Position numbers and translations under genes: made by a program
The notes under the pieces: generated by a model
What the model was told of the DNA's origin: nothing
The model's input: the letters and a program-made list of their open reading frames with translations, nothing else
Databases searched by the model: none
Assembly (NCBI GenBank): GCA_021773555.1
Contig: JAJFKA010000041.1
Location: 21,650 to 85,649 of the forward strand
Direction of reading: 5' to 3'
DNA length: 64,000 nt
Source of the DNA: Gammaproteobacteria bacterium
GTDB lineage: Bacteria > Pseudomonadota > Gammaproteobacteria > Pseudomonadales > Azotimanducaceae
In this document: positions 1 to 9,677 of the stretch, one piece after another
Layout of the letters: every line of letters begins with the position of its first letter
Position numbering within the stretch: the stretch's first letter is position 1

Positions 1-334
1 CTTCAACCATCTCCGGCAGGTCTTCCAGACCCTCAAATTCACTGTTCTCAAAGGAAAAATTAAAATGATGATCACCGTCGTCGCCAACCGCCCAGGCATA
101 ACGGTTAGAACCGCTGCTGGCAATGGTGAAGACAACCCCCTGTTCTGCGAGGTACATGCCGTCTACTCGTACGCTGCAACCCCTGCAGTCTGAGTCGGCT
201 TTAAATGCACTCTTGAGAATTTCGGACATGACGCTAACGTCTTTCTTGAGTCGTCCATAATCGGTCGCGGCCAGCGCATACCAGGATGATGCGACGGTGA
301 TAAAAAAGGCTAAAAAAAGAAATCTGGTTTTCAT
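1..334 (-). CDS. Secreted hypothetical protein, C-terminus cut by window edge
   Basis: The reading frame starts at an ATG (complement of 332-334) and runs off the left edge, giving 111 residues with no stop. The N-terminus has a short basic stretch, a hydrophobic core and an ALA-A site around residues 20-23, a good Sec signal peptide. The mature part has a CRGC motif near residue 50 and an acidic, aromatic stretch near the cut. I do not recognise the family. It lies 54 bases after the anti-sigma gene on the same strand, so it is probably in the sigma/anti-sigma operon and may be an envelope-stress effector or sensor. The function is inference only. Confidence 0.6.
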   Translation of the reverse strand, partial: MKTRFLFLAFFITVASSWYALAATDYGRLKKDVSVMSEILKSAFKADSDCRGCSVRVDGMYLAEQGVVFTIASSGSNRYAWAVGDDGDHHFNFSFENSEFEGLEDLPEMVE

Positions 335-388
335 GATGACACCTGTTAATGATCAATGTTCACGGAAAATGAGGGTATTTTCGATTCG

Positions 389-1057
389 TCAGAATCTTCT
401 GTTGTCGTCCAGAATCACGCTGCTGAGCTGTTCTATCTCGCGGCGATCCTGCACTTGACTCGCAATCAGGTAACGGAGACTTTCTTCAGTGGACATGGTG
501 CGCTGATCCTGATCGGCTTCCCATAGCACCAGCATATTGCCGAGTTCTTCGCGTCGTTCTTCCCGGCTGGCATCCAGCACTGTTCTAAGCAGAAGCTGAT
601 TTGTCGTGATTTGCTGATTTGTCAGCTTGCGGACATTAGTATCCAGTGTGGCTTGTTGTTGTTCCTGAAGGCTCACCAGTTGTCGTGTGAATTCGGTCTG
701 GGAGACAAAGCGATCTTCCACCCCGGCGAAATCGATGGTCAGTCCGTCAATTGTTGAAATCCTGGCCTCGGTGAGCACCAGCACGAGAACCACTACCGAG
801 GCGAAACTGGCTGCCCACTGAAACCGAAAGTGCCAGGGAGAAGGTTCGAAGAACAACTGCCGCCGGTTCCACCGGGGCACGGGTTGCGCCCGCCAGCCCG
901 TGGCGTCGCGCTTGAGCTCCCAGATCGCCGCCAGATCCTCCCGGCAGGAGTCGCAGTGAGCCAGATGCGCGTGGACCTGGCGTTGTTCGGGTTGCGGTAG
1001 CTGCTCTACGTCGAACAACCGCGCCTTGCACTCATCACAAGTGTATTCGATGTTCAT
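389..1057 (-). CDS. Zinc-binding anti-sigma factor, single membrane span
   Basis: This 222-residue protein probably binds and inhibits the ECF sigma factor encoded immediately upstream. It has an N-terminal zf-HC2-type domain with an H-x3-C-x2-C motif at H31, C35 and C38 and further cysteines at C7 and C10. One transmembrane segment lies at about residues 81-97. The C-terminal ~120 residues are Gln-rich and probably helical (periplasmic if the N-terminus is cytosolic). Its ATG overlaps the sigma factor stop as ATGA (1054-1057), so the two are translationally coupled. The family role is established. The inducing signal cannot be read from the sequence. Confidence 0.85.
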   Translation of the reverse strand: MNIEYTCDECKARLFDVEQLPQPEQRQVHAHLAHCDSCREDLAAIWELKRDATGWRAQPVPRWNRRQLFFEPSPWHFRFQWAASFASVVVLVLVLTEARISTIDGLTIDFAGVEDRFVSQTEFTRQLVSLQEQQQATLDTNVRKLTNQQITTNQLLLRTVLDASREERREELGNMLVLWEADQDQRTMSTEESLRYLIASQVQDRREIEQLSSVILDDNRRF

Positions 1058-1608
1058 ATACCCTCCTTTAATAATCTCTGTGGCTGGTCGCTCTCGCGCA
1101 TTTTCTTCAAGGCCGCGTACACTCTGGATTTGGCGGTATTCGCGGAAATGCCTAGTTGCGCTGAAATCTCATCGAAGGTGAAATTCTGGAAAAACTTCAA
1201 TTCGATCACATGCCGCTGCTCAGTCGGCAGTTTTCCCATCATGCCGATGATGCCCCGGTTGGTATCAATGTGCGCATCGATATCGAGGCCCCTGTCGTCC
1301 ACCACATCCACCTGATCGGTAGACACAAACTGGCGACCCCGTCGCCTCAGGCAATCAGTACAACGAAACGATGCGATGCGAAATAACCAGGCGGCAAAGA
1401 CCCCGTCGCCCCGGTAGCTGGACAGATTCCGGTAAACGGACATCAGTATGTCCTGCAATATGTCCATGGCATCATCCGGGCTGCCGGTCATTCGCACTGA
1501 GTAGTTGTATAGCCGCTTTTCATAACGCCGGACGAGACTGAACCACGCGCGTTCAGAGCCGGCGAGCGCTTTGGTGACGAGCTGCTCATCAGTCGCTTTA
1601 CCAAACAT
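1054..1608 (-). CDS. ECF-family RNA polymerase sigma factor
   Basis: A 184-residue sigma-70 family protein of ECF size. Region 2 spans roughly residues 20-90 and contains the DAMDILQDI helix and the YRGDGVFAAWLFRIA segment. Region 4 spans about residues 122-175, with a helix-turn-helix around FDEISAQLGISANTAKSRV. There is no region 3. It is the first gene of a minus-strand operon with its anti-sigma factor and a secreted protein, and is divergent from the sulfatase gene. ECF operons of this form usually regulate themselves, but I could not identify a confident -35/-10 pair upstream. Confidence 0.92.
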   Translation of the reverse strand: MFGKATDEQLVTKALAGSERAWFSLVRRYEKRLYNYSVRMTGSPDDAMDILQDILMSVYRNLSSYRGDGVFAAWLFRIASFRCTDCLRRRGRQFVSTDQVDVVDDRGLDIDAHIDTNRGIIGMMGKLPTEQRHVIELKFFQNFTFDEISAQLGISANTAKSRVYAALKKMRESDQPQRLLKEGI

Positions 1609-1696
1609 TGATGGTTCCGAAACGTTCCATAGCCTGATAGTCGTTATGCTGGGTGAAATAGTTTGTTAAGGTTAAAAAAAATAGCGTTGGAAAGCG

Positions 1697-3229
1697 ATGA
1701 TGGACCGCCCGAAGAAAGCTGTAGTGGTGTTGTTAGACAGCCTCAATCGCCACATGCTCGGCTGTTACGGTGGCCGGGAGTTTGATACCCCCAACCTCGA
1801 CCGATTTGCAAAGCGTGCCGCGTCCTTCACCAATCATTACACGGGTTCGCTCCCATGTATGCCAGCCAGACACGACATCCTCGTAGGGGCAATGGACTTT
1901 TTGTGGCGACCCTGGGGGTCCATTGAACTCTGGGAGCGACCGATTACCCACTACCTGCGTCGGCAGGGGATTCCGGCAATGTTGTTTTCCGATCATCCTC
2001 ACCTGTTCGAATCAGGCGGGGAAAACTACCACACTGATTTCATGGCCTGGGAGTACCTGCGGGGACACGAAAGCGATCCCTGGAAAACCCGGCCTGATCC
2101 CAGCTGGACAGGTGCACCGGCGCTACCGGCAGGCCCGAAAACCAAATTTGGCGCCGCCGCTTACCCTTACGATATGTCCAGGACATGGTTTCGCGAAGAG
2201 CTCGATTTCCCGGGGCCGAAAACCATGCAAGCCAGTGCGGACTGGCTTGCCGGTGCTGGCGCGGAACATGAGTCTTTCCTGTTGTTTGTGGATGAATTTG
2301 ACCCCCATGAACCTTTTGATACGCCGTCGCCCTGGAACAAAATGTACGACCCGGAGTGGCGCGATGAGCTGATGATCTGGCCGCCTTATGCCATTGGCGG
2401 GGTGGAAAACGGGGTGATAACAAAGCGGGAGGGACAGCACATTCGGGCCAATTATGGCTCCAAATTGAGCATGATTGATCACTGGTTTGGAAAGATTCTC
2501 GACGTCATGGACAGGGACAATCGCTGGGATGACACGCTGTTGATCGTCTGTACAGATCACGGGCACTATCTCGGTGAGAAGGACCTCTGGGGCAAGCCCC
2601 GGGTTCCCCAGTACGAGACACTGGGTCACACGCCGTTGATGATTGCAGCGCCAGGGGTCACGCCCCGGGAGATTGGGGCGCTCACTACCAATGTCGATAT
2701 TAATGCAACTCTGGTGGACTTATTCGGGTTAGAGCCTGAATACGTCTGTCACGGAAAGTCGATGCTGCCGCTGCTCTATGAACAAACCAGTAGCATACGA
2801 GAATGGGCAATTGGCGGAATTTATGGTCAGTGGGTTCAGATTCAGGACGGCCGTAACAAGTATGTACGCGCCCCGGTCAGCAACGGCTTCCCGCTGTCCA
2901 TGTGGTCGAATCGATGGTCAACCATGCCGGTTCCGACACTGCCCGGATTGCGCCTGCCAAATCCTGATAAGCGTGCCTTTTTGGATTTCATGCCGGGCTC
3001 AGATATTCCGGTCATTCGCCAGCCATTTCGCGAAGGAGACCTTTTGCCGTTCTGGTCCATGAACCCTCAGATTAATGACCATCACCTTTATAAAGTAGTT
3101 GATGATCCTGATGAAAATGAGAATCGGATCGGCGAGACGCTGGAAAAAGACATGCAGGAACTGCTGCATGTTGCACTATCTGAGCTGGACGCACCCGCCG
3201 AACAGTTCACCCGCCTGGGTCTTGATTGA
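1697..3229 (+). CDS. Sulfatase / phosphonate monoester hydrolase family protein
   Basis: A 510-residue alkaline-phosphatase-superfamily hydrolase. The N-terminal DSLNRHMLGCYG segment provides metal-binding Asp14. C54-M-P-A-R58 is the sulfatase C-x-P-x-R signature in which Cys becomes formylglycine, and TDHGHYLGEK further on supplies the second metal-binding Asp/His pair. No signal peptide is visible, so it is probably cytoplasmic. Substrate is not readable. The set of motifs fits choline-sulfatase-like or phosphonate/sulfate ester hydrolases. GGAAAG eight bases upstream of tandem ATGs supports the start. No formylglycine-generating enzyme lies in the window. Confidence 0.88.
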   Translation: MMDRPKKAVVVLLDSLNRHMLGCYGGREFDTPNLDRFAKRAASFTNHYTGSLPCMPARHDILVGAMDFLWRPWGSIELWERPITHYLRRQGIPAMLFSDHPHLFESGGENYHTDFMAWEYLRGHESDPWKTRPDPSWTGAPALPAGPKTKFGAAAYPYDMSRTWFREELDFPGPKTMQASADWLAGAGAEHESFLLFVDEFDPHEPFDTPSPWNKMYDPEWRDELMIWPPYAIGGVENGVITKREGQHIRANYGSKLSMIDHWFGKILDVMDRDNRWDDTLLIVCTDHGHYLGEKDLWGKPRVPQYETLGHTPLMIAAPGVTPREIGALTTNVDINATLVDLFGLEPEYVCHGKSMLPLLYEQTSSIREWAIGGIYGQWVQIQDGRNKYVRAPVSNGFPLSMWSNRWSTMPVPTLPGLRLPNPDKRAFLDFMPGSDIPVIRQPFREGDLLPFWSMNPQINDHHLYKVVDDPDENENRIGETLEKDMQELLHVALSELDAPAEQFTRLGLD

Positions 3230-3461
3230 TCCATTCAAACTTTCCAGGCGTTTGTGACGACAGGTTTCCTGGGACCGTTCTTTGCGGTTAATGGCAAACC
3301 TTGTGGACCACCCTTGGGAAGGGAGTCGTCATTTCGACCAGAATGCGGTGAGCGGCGACGAATTCAACCAGGCCTAGTGGACAGTAATACCTTTAAAAAC
3401 AATGGCTTTTAAGTATTGGCTTGATTACTGCAGCCTGGCCAGATGAACTGATGGAGTGGCG
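3230..3461. other. Intergenic region, no gene seen
   Basis: About 230 bases separate the sulfatase from the ABC transporter genes. I see no convincing coding frame, tRNA or strong hairpin followed by T residues. An AT-rich patch at about 3390-3420 may contain the transporter promoter but has no clear -35/-10 pair. Confidence 0.4.
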
Positions 3462-4343
3462 ATGCTGACAATAAGAGAGCTGTGTAAAACCTATCCAAAT
3501 GGTGTACGTGCCCTGGACAATGTCTTTCTTGAGATTCCACGGGGCATGTTTGGTCTGCTTGGTCCCAATGGTGCCGGTAAGTCGTCACTGATGCGCACCA
3601 TTGCAACCTTGCAGGAACCCGATTCGGGCACCATATTTCTCGATGATCTGGACCTGGTCAACAACAAGGAACAGGCACGCAGAAACCTCGGTTACCTGCC
3701 GCAGGAATTTGGCGTATATCCGCGCATGACGACCCAGGACATGCTGAACCATTTTGCGATCCTTAAGGGAATTGGAGATAAAGCGGACAGGCGTCAGCTG
3801 GTAGAACAACTACTGGTGCAAACAAACCTTCAGGATGTTCGAAACAAGGCGATTGATACTTTCTCGGGCGGAATGAAACAGCGTTTCGGTATTGCTCAGG
3901 CGCTCATTGGTAATCCGGGCCTGATTATCGTGGATGAACCAACCGCCGGACTTGATCCGTCAGAACGCAACCGCTTTCACAACCTGCTGGCCGAAATTGG
4001 TGAACAGGTTGTCGTCATTCTCAGTACTCATATTGTCGATGACGTGTCCGATCTGTGTTCAAACATGGCGATTATGGGTAACGGTCAGATATTGCTGGTG
4101 GGCGAACCGAAAGAAGTGATTGAGAGTATTCGTGGCAGCGTGTGGCGGAAGAAGGTCAACCGGCAAATGCTTGGCGAATACCAGCGGGACTACAAGGTGA
4201 TCCTGTCACATCTGAATGCTGGTGAAACCGTCATACATGTTTTCAATGATCAGCAACCCGAGGGTTTTGAGCCGGTGGATGCAGATCTTGAAGATGTCTA
4301 TTTTGCCACCCTCAGCAACCACGGCATTGCAATATCATTGTGA
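3462..4343 (+). CDS. ABC transporter ATP-binding protein
   Basis: A ~293-residue ABC ATPase with Walker A GPNGAGKS at residues 34-41, signature SGGMKQR near residue 140, Walker B LIIVDEP followed by the D-loop, and the switch His in LSTHIVDD. The C-terminal ~80 residues are an extension outside the core fold. An in-frame GTG lies six bases earlier, but it overlaps the likely Shine-Dalgarno GGAG at 3453-3456. The ATG at 3462, with five-base spacing, is the better start. It is followed after 27 bases by the permease/peptidase fusion, which is its probable membrane partner in an ABC-2 type exporter. Confidence 0.93.
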   Translation: MLTIRELCKTYPNGVRALDNVFLEIPRGMFGLLGPNGAGKSSLMRTIATLQEPDSGTIFLDDLDLVNNKEQARRNLGYLPQEFGVYPRMTTQDMLNHFAILKGIGDKADRRQLVEQLLVQTNLQDVRNKAIDTFSGGMKQRFGIAQALIGNPGLIIVDEPTAGLDPSERNRFHNLLAEIGEQVVVILSTHIVDDVSDLCSNMAIMGNGQILLVGEPKEVIESIRGSVWRKKVNRQMLGEYQRDYKVILSHLNAGETVIHVFNDQQPEGFEPVDADLEDVYFATLSNHGIAISL

Positions 4344-4370
4344 TAAAAGAAGTCCGGATGGGAAGTATCA

Positions 4371-7300
4371 ATGTTCACTGAAGTCTTCAGATTCGAAGTC
4401 AACTTTCATCGACGTCAGCCCCTGGTCTATGTGCTTTCCGGGGTGTTCTTCCTGATCACTTTTCTTGCGACGACGACGCCAAATGTGGGCATGGTGGGGG
4501 GCGTCGACAATCTGAATATAAACTCGCCATACACCGTGCTGGCGACGCTGGGATCGGTGACGGTGTTCGCCTTGTTCGGTGCCGTAGTGTTTTCAGCCAG
4601 CGGCGTGATCAGAGACTTTGACTTATCTACCGCAGAGATTTTCTATTCAACCCCCGTAAGCAAGTTTGACTATCTCTACGGCCGGTTTTTCGGTGCACTT
4701 ATCTTTTCTTACGTTCTTTATTTTGCTGGTCTGGCCGGAATCCTGGCAGGTGAATTTATGCCATGGCTGGATCAGGAACGGATTGCACAGACCAACTTTC
4801 AAGCCTACTTTTTTGCGAGTTGGGCTCTGGCGTTGCCCAGTCTGTTTGTGTTTTCGAGCATCTTCTTCTGTATCGCCACTTTGACACGAAGCATGATGGC
4901 GACCTATGTGGCAGCGGTGGCGTTGCTTATGGCGACCTTTGTAGTCGATACGTTTACCGAAAAACAAACTGTTGAATTGACCAGCCTGCTCGACCCTTTT
5001 GGCATAACTGCCATTGAGGAGCTCACTCGCTATTGGACGGTTTTTGAAAAAAACTCCCTGGTTCCAGCGCTTGAAGGCACATTGCTGGTGAATCGGCTGG
5101 TTTGGGTGGCAATAGGGCTCGTATTTCTGATCCTGTCCTGGTTTTCCTTTCCTTTCTCCTTGAGTAAAGCGAGACCACGGAACGCCGCTGTGGTTGAAGC
5201 GGAGCATGTTGACGCGCCGTTCACCAGCAAAAAGATCAATGTGGAGCGAAGCTTTGACGCACATCTGGCCTTCTCTCAATACCTGTCCCAGGCAAGACTC
5301 GAGGTTCGGAATATCGTCTTCTCGATCCCCTTTGTCGTACTGTTATTCCTTGGTCTGGCGATGGTGGTGGGGAATGCGGCAGGAAACCTGGGCAATCTGT
5401 TCGGTACCGAGGTATACCCGACAACCGCGGTGATGATCCGACTCATCAATGGTGCCTTTTCGTTCTCGCTGGTGGTGGTGTTGATCTACTACTCGGGAGA
5501 ACTCATGGTGCGAGAACGCAGTGTTGGCATCAGTGAGATCATGGATGCGATGCCGCATTCGAACTGGGTGATGATGGCGGCAAAATTTACCGGTCTCGTA
5601 CTGGTGATCGTTTCGATGTTGCTTGTTGCGATGCTCGCAGCAATCGGTGTGCAGATCTATCATGAATTTTATGACATTAATGTGCTGCATTATCTGAAAG
5701 GCCTGCTGTTTTTCTTCCAGTTCCCCTTTTATCTGATGACTGTGCTCTCGGTATTTTTCTATGTGATAACCAGGAATAAGTTTATCGCCATGTTCCTCAT
5801 GGCAATGTACTTTGTTGCATCGCTGGCTTTACCCGCGATAGGTTTTGAGAACTACCTTTACAGAATGCGCGAGCTTAGTCCGGTTTATTCAGATTTCACC
5901 GGTTACTCCCAAAACCTGCAACCCTACCTCTGGCAGACCTTTTACTGGACGCTGTTTGGTGGCGTGCTGCTGGTTGTGATTTATCTGCTCTGGCCGCGAG
6001 GTGCGGAAGATCACTGGACCAGCCGCGTCGCTGTTATGAAACAGCGAGTGACTCCGAACCTGAAGGTTGTGTTAGCCACGCTCATGGTCGGTTGGATAAT
6101 TACCGGCTCGTACATTTTCTACAACACCAATATTCTGAACGATCAGCTTACGGCCAAAGATATAGAGGCCAGGCAGGCCGGGTACGAAACTCGCTACAAG
6201 CAGTTTGAGTATATGCCGAAGCTCAGTATCAAGCGCGTCTATGCAGAGGTGGACATTTTTCCAGACGCAAGAGAAGTGAGGTTATCCGGGACTTATGAAC
6301 TCGTGAATGATTCCGGTGTCGCGCTCGAGGAACTCCATGTGACACATTTGCTGCCGGTTGAGATCAATCGATTCGAAATACCCGGTATGCGGTTGACCAG
6401 TAATGACGATCAGCACGGTTACCAGATTTATCGTTTTGATGAACCCGTTGAACCGGGTACGTCCCTGACGGCCGAGTTTGAAACCAGCTGGCTTTCTCCC
6501 GGATTTGCCAACAACGGACATAGCCGCAAGGTCACACCGAATGGTACTTTTATTAACAACACGGATTTTTTTCCGTTGCTAGGGTACTCGGGCGGCTTTG
6601 AACTTAGCGATAACAACAAGCGCCGTGAACATGACCTGCCGCCCATTAAACGAGCGGCGAAGATTGATGACCAGGCAGCGTGGATGCGCAATGGTCTCGG
6701 CAATGCCGACCGGGTGGATTTCGAAACAGTGGTCTCAACTTCCACTGGTCAGACCGCCATTGCCCCGGGATATCTGCAAAAAAGCTGGCAGGAAGGTGAG
6801 CGCAGTTTCTTTCACTACAAAATGGATGCTCCGATCTGGAATTTTTTCTCCTTCATGTCCGGCGACTATTCCCTGAAGGAAGCAAAGTGGGGGGATATTA
6901 GTATCGAGGTGTACTACAAGCATGACTACAATATCGATGTCATGATCGAATCAACCCGGCATTCGCTTGAGTATTTCTCCAATAACTTCAGCCCGTTTCA
7001 ATACCGACAGTTTAGAATCATTGAATTCCCAGCCTACCAGGGCGCCTTTGCGCAGTCGTTTCCCAATACAATTCCTTTCTCTGAAGGCATTGGTTTTATC
7101 GCAGATCTGCGCGACAAGACTGAGATCGACTATGTCTACTACGTGACGGCTCACGAGCTGGCGCACCAGTGGTGGGCGCACCAGGTACTAGGTGCCGATG
7201 TCCAGGGATCAACCATGATCGTAGAGAGCCTTGCCCAGTATTCGGCGTTGATGGTTATGGAACAGCGGTATGGCAAGGAGACGATGAAACGCTTCCTTGA

Positions 7301-7934
7301 GTTCGAGCTCGATCGTTATTTGCGTGACCGGGGAGGCGAATCCATTGAGGAATTGCCCTTGATGTTGGTTGAGAATCAGCCCTACATTCACTATCGAAAA
7401 GGCAGCGTCGCGCTTTATGCCTTACAGGATTACATCGGAGCCGATGCGGTTAACGCCGCCCTTGCGCAATTTGTTGCAGACTATGCCTTTAAGGGGCCTC
7501 CTTATCCGACAACACGGGACTTACTGGCGCGTATACGCGAACGGGCGACGCCAGAGTACGAAGAAGTGATTACCGATCTGTTTGAGAAAATCGTTTTGTA
7601 CGATCTTAAGGTCGCTGAATCAAGAATATCCGAGACTGAGGATGGACGTTTCGAAGTTGATATTGACATTGAGATGCGAAAATTCGAAGCAGATGGCGGT
7701 GGCGAGGAACGTGAGGTTCCCTTTTCCGCGCGGGTCGATATCGGTTTACTGGGTGAGCCCCAGGGTGAACTGGAAGTCCCGGAAGTGATTTACCTTGCGA
7801 AGCACGATCTTTCTGACAACAAAGAAACGCTTAAAATTCTGGTGAGCAGGAAGCCCGCATCAGTTGGAATTGATCCTTTCAATAAACTCATCGACCGCAA
7901 CCCTGCGGATAATATCTTTACCTTTGAACACTGA
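4371..7934 (+). CDS. ABC-2 permease fused to M1-family metallopeptidase
   Basis: A 1187-residue fusion. Residues 1 to about 590 form a polytopic ABC-2-type permease with two blocks of six or so membrane segments. The block boundary is near residue 290, suggesting an internal duplication. After a last membrane span near residue 575 comes a ~600-residue M1 (aminopeptidase N-like) domain with zinc motif H928-E-L-A-H932 and the third ligand Glu in IVESLAQY about 18 residues later. The peptidase domain should face the periplasm, but this depends on the number of spans. The ATPase gene directly upstream completes the transporter. The natural substrate is unknown. Peptide export coupled to trimming is one possibility. 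Confidence 0.88.
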   Translation: MFTEVFRFEVNFHRRQPLVYVLSGVFFLITFLATTTPNVGMVGGVDNLNINSPYTVLATLGSVTVFALFGAVVFSASGVIRDFDLSTAEIFYSTPVSKFDYLYGRFFGALIFSYVLYFAGLAGILAGEFMPWLDQERIAQTNFQAYFFASWALALPSLFVFSSIFFCIATLTRSMMATYVAAVALLMATFVVDTFTEKQTVELTSLLDPFGITAIEELTRYWTVFEKNSLVPALEGTLLVNRLVWVAIGLVFLILSWFSFPFSLSKARPRNAAVVEAEHVDAPFTSKKINVERSFDAHLAFSQYLSQARLEVRNIVFSIPFVVLLFLGLAMVVGNAAGNLGNLFGTEVYPTTAVMIRLINGAFSFSLVVVLIYYSGELMVRERSVGISEIMDAMPHSNWVMMAAKFTGLVLVIVSMLLVAMLAAIGVQIYHEFYDINVLHYLKGLLFFFQFPFYLMTVLSVFFYVITRNKFIAMFLMAMYFVASLALPAIGFENYLYRMRELSPVYSDFTGYSQNLQPYLWQTFYWTLFGGVLLVVIYLLWPRGAEDHWTSRVAVMKQRVTPNLKVVLATLMVGWIITGSYIFYNTNILNDQLTAKDIEARQAGYETRYKQFEYMPKLSIKRVYAEVDIFPDAREVRLSGTYELVNDSGVALEELHVTHLLPVEINRFEIPGMRLTSNDDQHGYQIYRFDEPVEPGTSLTAEFETSWLSPGFANNGHSRKVTPNGTFINNTDFFPLLGYSGGFELSDNNKRREHDLPPIKRAAKIDDQAAWMRNGLGNADRVDFETVVSTSTGQTAIAPGYLQKSWQEGERSFFHYKMDAPIWNFFSFMSGDYSLKEAKWGDISIEVYYKHDYNIDVMIESTRHSLEYFSNNFSPFQYRQFRIIEFPAYQGAFAQSFPNTIPFSEGIGFIADLRDKTEIDYVYYVTAHELAHQWWAHQVLGADVQGSTMIVESLAQYSALMVMEQRYGKETMKRFLEFELDRYLRDRGGESIEELPLMLVENQPYIHYRKGSVALYALQDYIGADAVNAALAQFVADYAFKGPPYPTTRDLLARIRERATPEYEEVITDLFEKIVLYDLKVAESRISETEDGRFEVDIDIEMRKFEADGGGEEREVPFSARVDIGLLGEPQGELEVPEVIYLAKHDLSDNKETLKILVSRKPASVGIDPFNKLIDRNPADNIFTFEH

Positions 7935-7970
7935 CCGCTGGAGGACCGGGTTCCCTTCCGCGCAGGGGTG

Positions 7971-9509
7971 TTACTGAAGACTTGCGCGCGTGACGGTGAC
8001 GCTGATCGATTCGACCTGATCGGTGTCGCTGAACCTGAACCCCGAACCTGTTGTCAATCGTTGTCCGGCAGCAAGTTCCGTAAGGCTTATGGTGCGCTGC
8101 AGTCGGTCACCATTGGCGGTCACAGAAAAGGTGATATCCACCTGGGAGACGGGGATTGGCGTCTGGTTGGTGACGATGGCGGTAAGTTCGCCTTCCAGAA
8201 GACGTGGTTCAACACCAATGTATTTTGACGGATTTTCGGCAAGATCCAGCTTTGTGAACGCGATACTGGCGGCCTGTCCGAGGGTGCCACCGGCACTCAT
8301 GGCAGTCTGGAAATAACCTTTCGCCGATTGCGTATCGCCATCACTCAACGAGAGTTCACCCAGGGCATTCATAGCAACGGCTGTGGGTAACAGTTCATTA
8401 CTTCTTGTCAGGTTTTTCCTGGCCTGTTCCCGATTACCGAGTCTGGTATAAGCCAGACCACGGCCAAGGTGATATTCATAATAGGCCTCATCTCGTTTTA
8501 TCGCCTCGGCGTAGTACCGGTTAGCCTGGCTGTAATCACCTTGTTCCAGGTAGATATCACCTTTGAGACCATAAAAACGCGGCTCCCGTGGCTCCCGACT
8601 GATCGCACGGTTGATCGCTGCGAGGGCGGACTCGAGCTCGTTGCTGGATGCCAGAGTGTTTGCCTGGTCGAACGCCGTGTAGGCATCCTGATGCGATTTG
8701 AGATAAGCGATCTTGCTCTGGTATCGGGCTGTACCCAGGGTGAGATCCGCGCGTAGATTCGGCGCAAGTGCAGCTACCGTCGCCTCATTTTTAGCGACCC
8801 GTTCTGCCGAAGGTGGATGGCTTGCGAACAAGCCATCCAGCCAGCCTTGTTCGTGGCCTTCTGAAAATTTGACGAATTTTTCCTGGAGCGTAATCGCGGC
8901 CTGAGGATCATAACCGGCCTCAGCCATGTACTGGATGCCGTAATAGTCAGATTCAAGCTCTGCCGTTCGCCCGTACTTCTGGGTCAGTAACTGCGTGCCA
9001 AGCTGCGCGCCACCGACGATGTAGTTACCATATTCGGAGTTGGACGCACCGATAGAAGTGGCGAGTAAAACTCCCTGCAGGAGTACGCCGCGTTCCATGG
9101 ATTTTGCGCCATGTCTCGCCGCCGCGTGAACGACTTCATGGCCAAGCACTGCAGCCAGTTCAGCCTCATTGTCCAGAGCGACAAGTAGGCCGCGGTTAAC
9201 GGCGATCTTGCCGCCCGGTAGCGCCCAGGCATTCGGTACACCATTGTTGAGCACGACAAATTCGTAAGGCAGGTTGCGATCACTGACAACGGCGACACGC
9301 TGTCCGACTTCAGTCACATAGTCGGTCAACGGTTTGTTAACCTGGTACAAACCGCCCTGGGATTGTTGCGACGGAAGGTACTGTTCGCTGCCTAGCTGGA
9401 GTTCCTGAGACTCGGAGACGAAGGAAATTTCGTTTTTGCCGGTGACTGGATTAACGGCACAACCCGCGCTGAGTAATATGATGGCCGAAATGGCGAAAAA
9501 TGGTCGCAT
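7971..9509 (-). CDS. M48-family metalloprotease lipoprotein with TPR repeats (BepA-like)
   Basis: About 512 residues from the chosen ATG. The N-terminus is a lipoprotein signal peptide ending LLSAGC, so Cys is the probable lipidation site. The M48 domain carries HEVVHAAARH (HExxH) and a downstream ESDYYG Glu. The middle of the protein has TPR-like helical repeats and the C-terminal ~90 residues are beta-rich. BepA/YfgC-like proteases act in outer-membrane protein quality control. The frame stays open for 35 more codons upstream, but AGAGGA just before this ATG and the signal peptide at its start fix the N-terminus. It is convergent with the ABC/M1 gene. Confidence 0.88.
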   Translation of the reverse strand: MRPFFAISAIILLSAGCAVNPVTGKNEISFVSESQELQLGSEQYLPSQQSQGGLYQVNKPLTDYVTEVGQRVAVVSDRNLPYEFVVLNNGVPNAWALPGGKIAVNRGLLVALDNEAELAAVLGHEVVHAAARHGAKSMERGVLLQGVLLATSIGASNSEYGNYIVGGAQLGTQLLTQKYGRTAELESDYYGIQYMAEAGYDPQAAITLQEKFVKFSEGHEQGWLDGLFASHPPSAERVAKNEATVAALAPNLRADLTLGTARYQSKIAYLKSHQDAYTAFDQANTLASSNELESALAAINRAISREPREPRFYGLKGDIYLEQGDYSQANRYYAEAIKRDEAYYEYHLGRGLAYTRLGNREQARKNLTRSNELLPTAVAMNALGELSLSDGDTQSAKGYFQTAMSAGGTLGQAASIAFTKLDLAENPSKYIGVEPRLLEGELTAIVTNQTPIPVSQVDITFSVTANGDRLQRTISLTELAAGQRLTTGSGFRFSDTDQVESISVTVTRASLQ

Positions 9510-9677
9510 GGTTTTCCTCTCTGGCCCCTTCCGAAAATTTGTACCTTCGAACATACTGGCAGGATCGCTGCCCTGGCTTTGCCTGGGTCTGGGCATTCTG
9601 ATTGGCGGTGTCATTCACAACGGGCTTATTCTACACACAATCGACCAGGCCCGGACTGCAAGGGTGGTAAAACGAGT

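Noticed and set aside
9510..9614. Longer start of the M48 protease
   Set aside because: The chosen Met begins a clear lipoprotein signal with AGAGGA just upstream.
9579..9677. 33-codon N-terminal extension of the Nudix protein
   Set aside because: Composition is unlike a protein N-terminus and the stretch is in the divergent intergenic region; a TTG start at 9678 is better placed.
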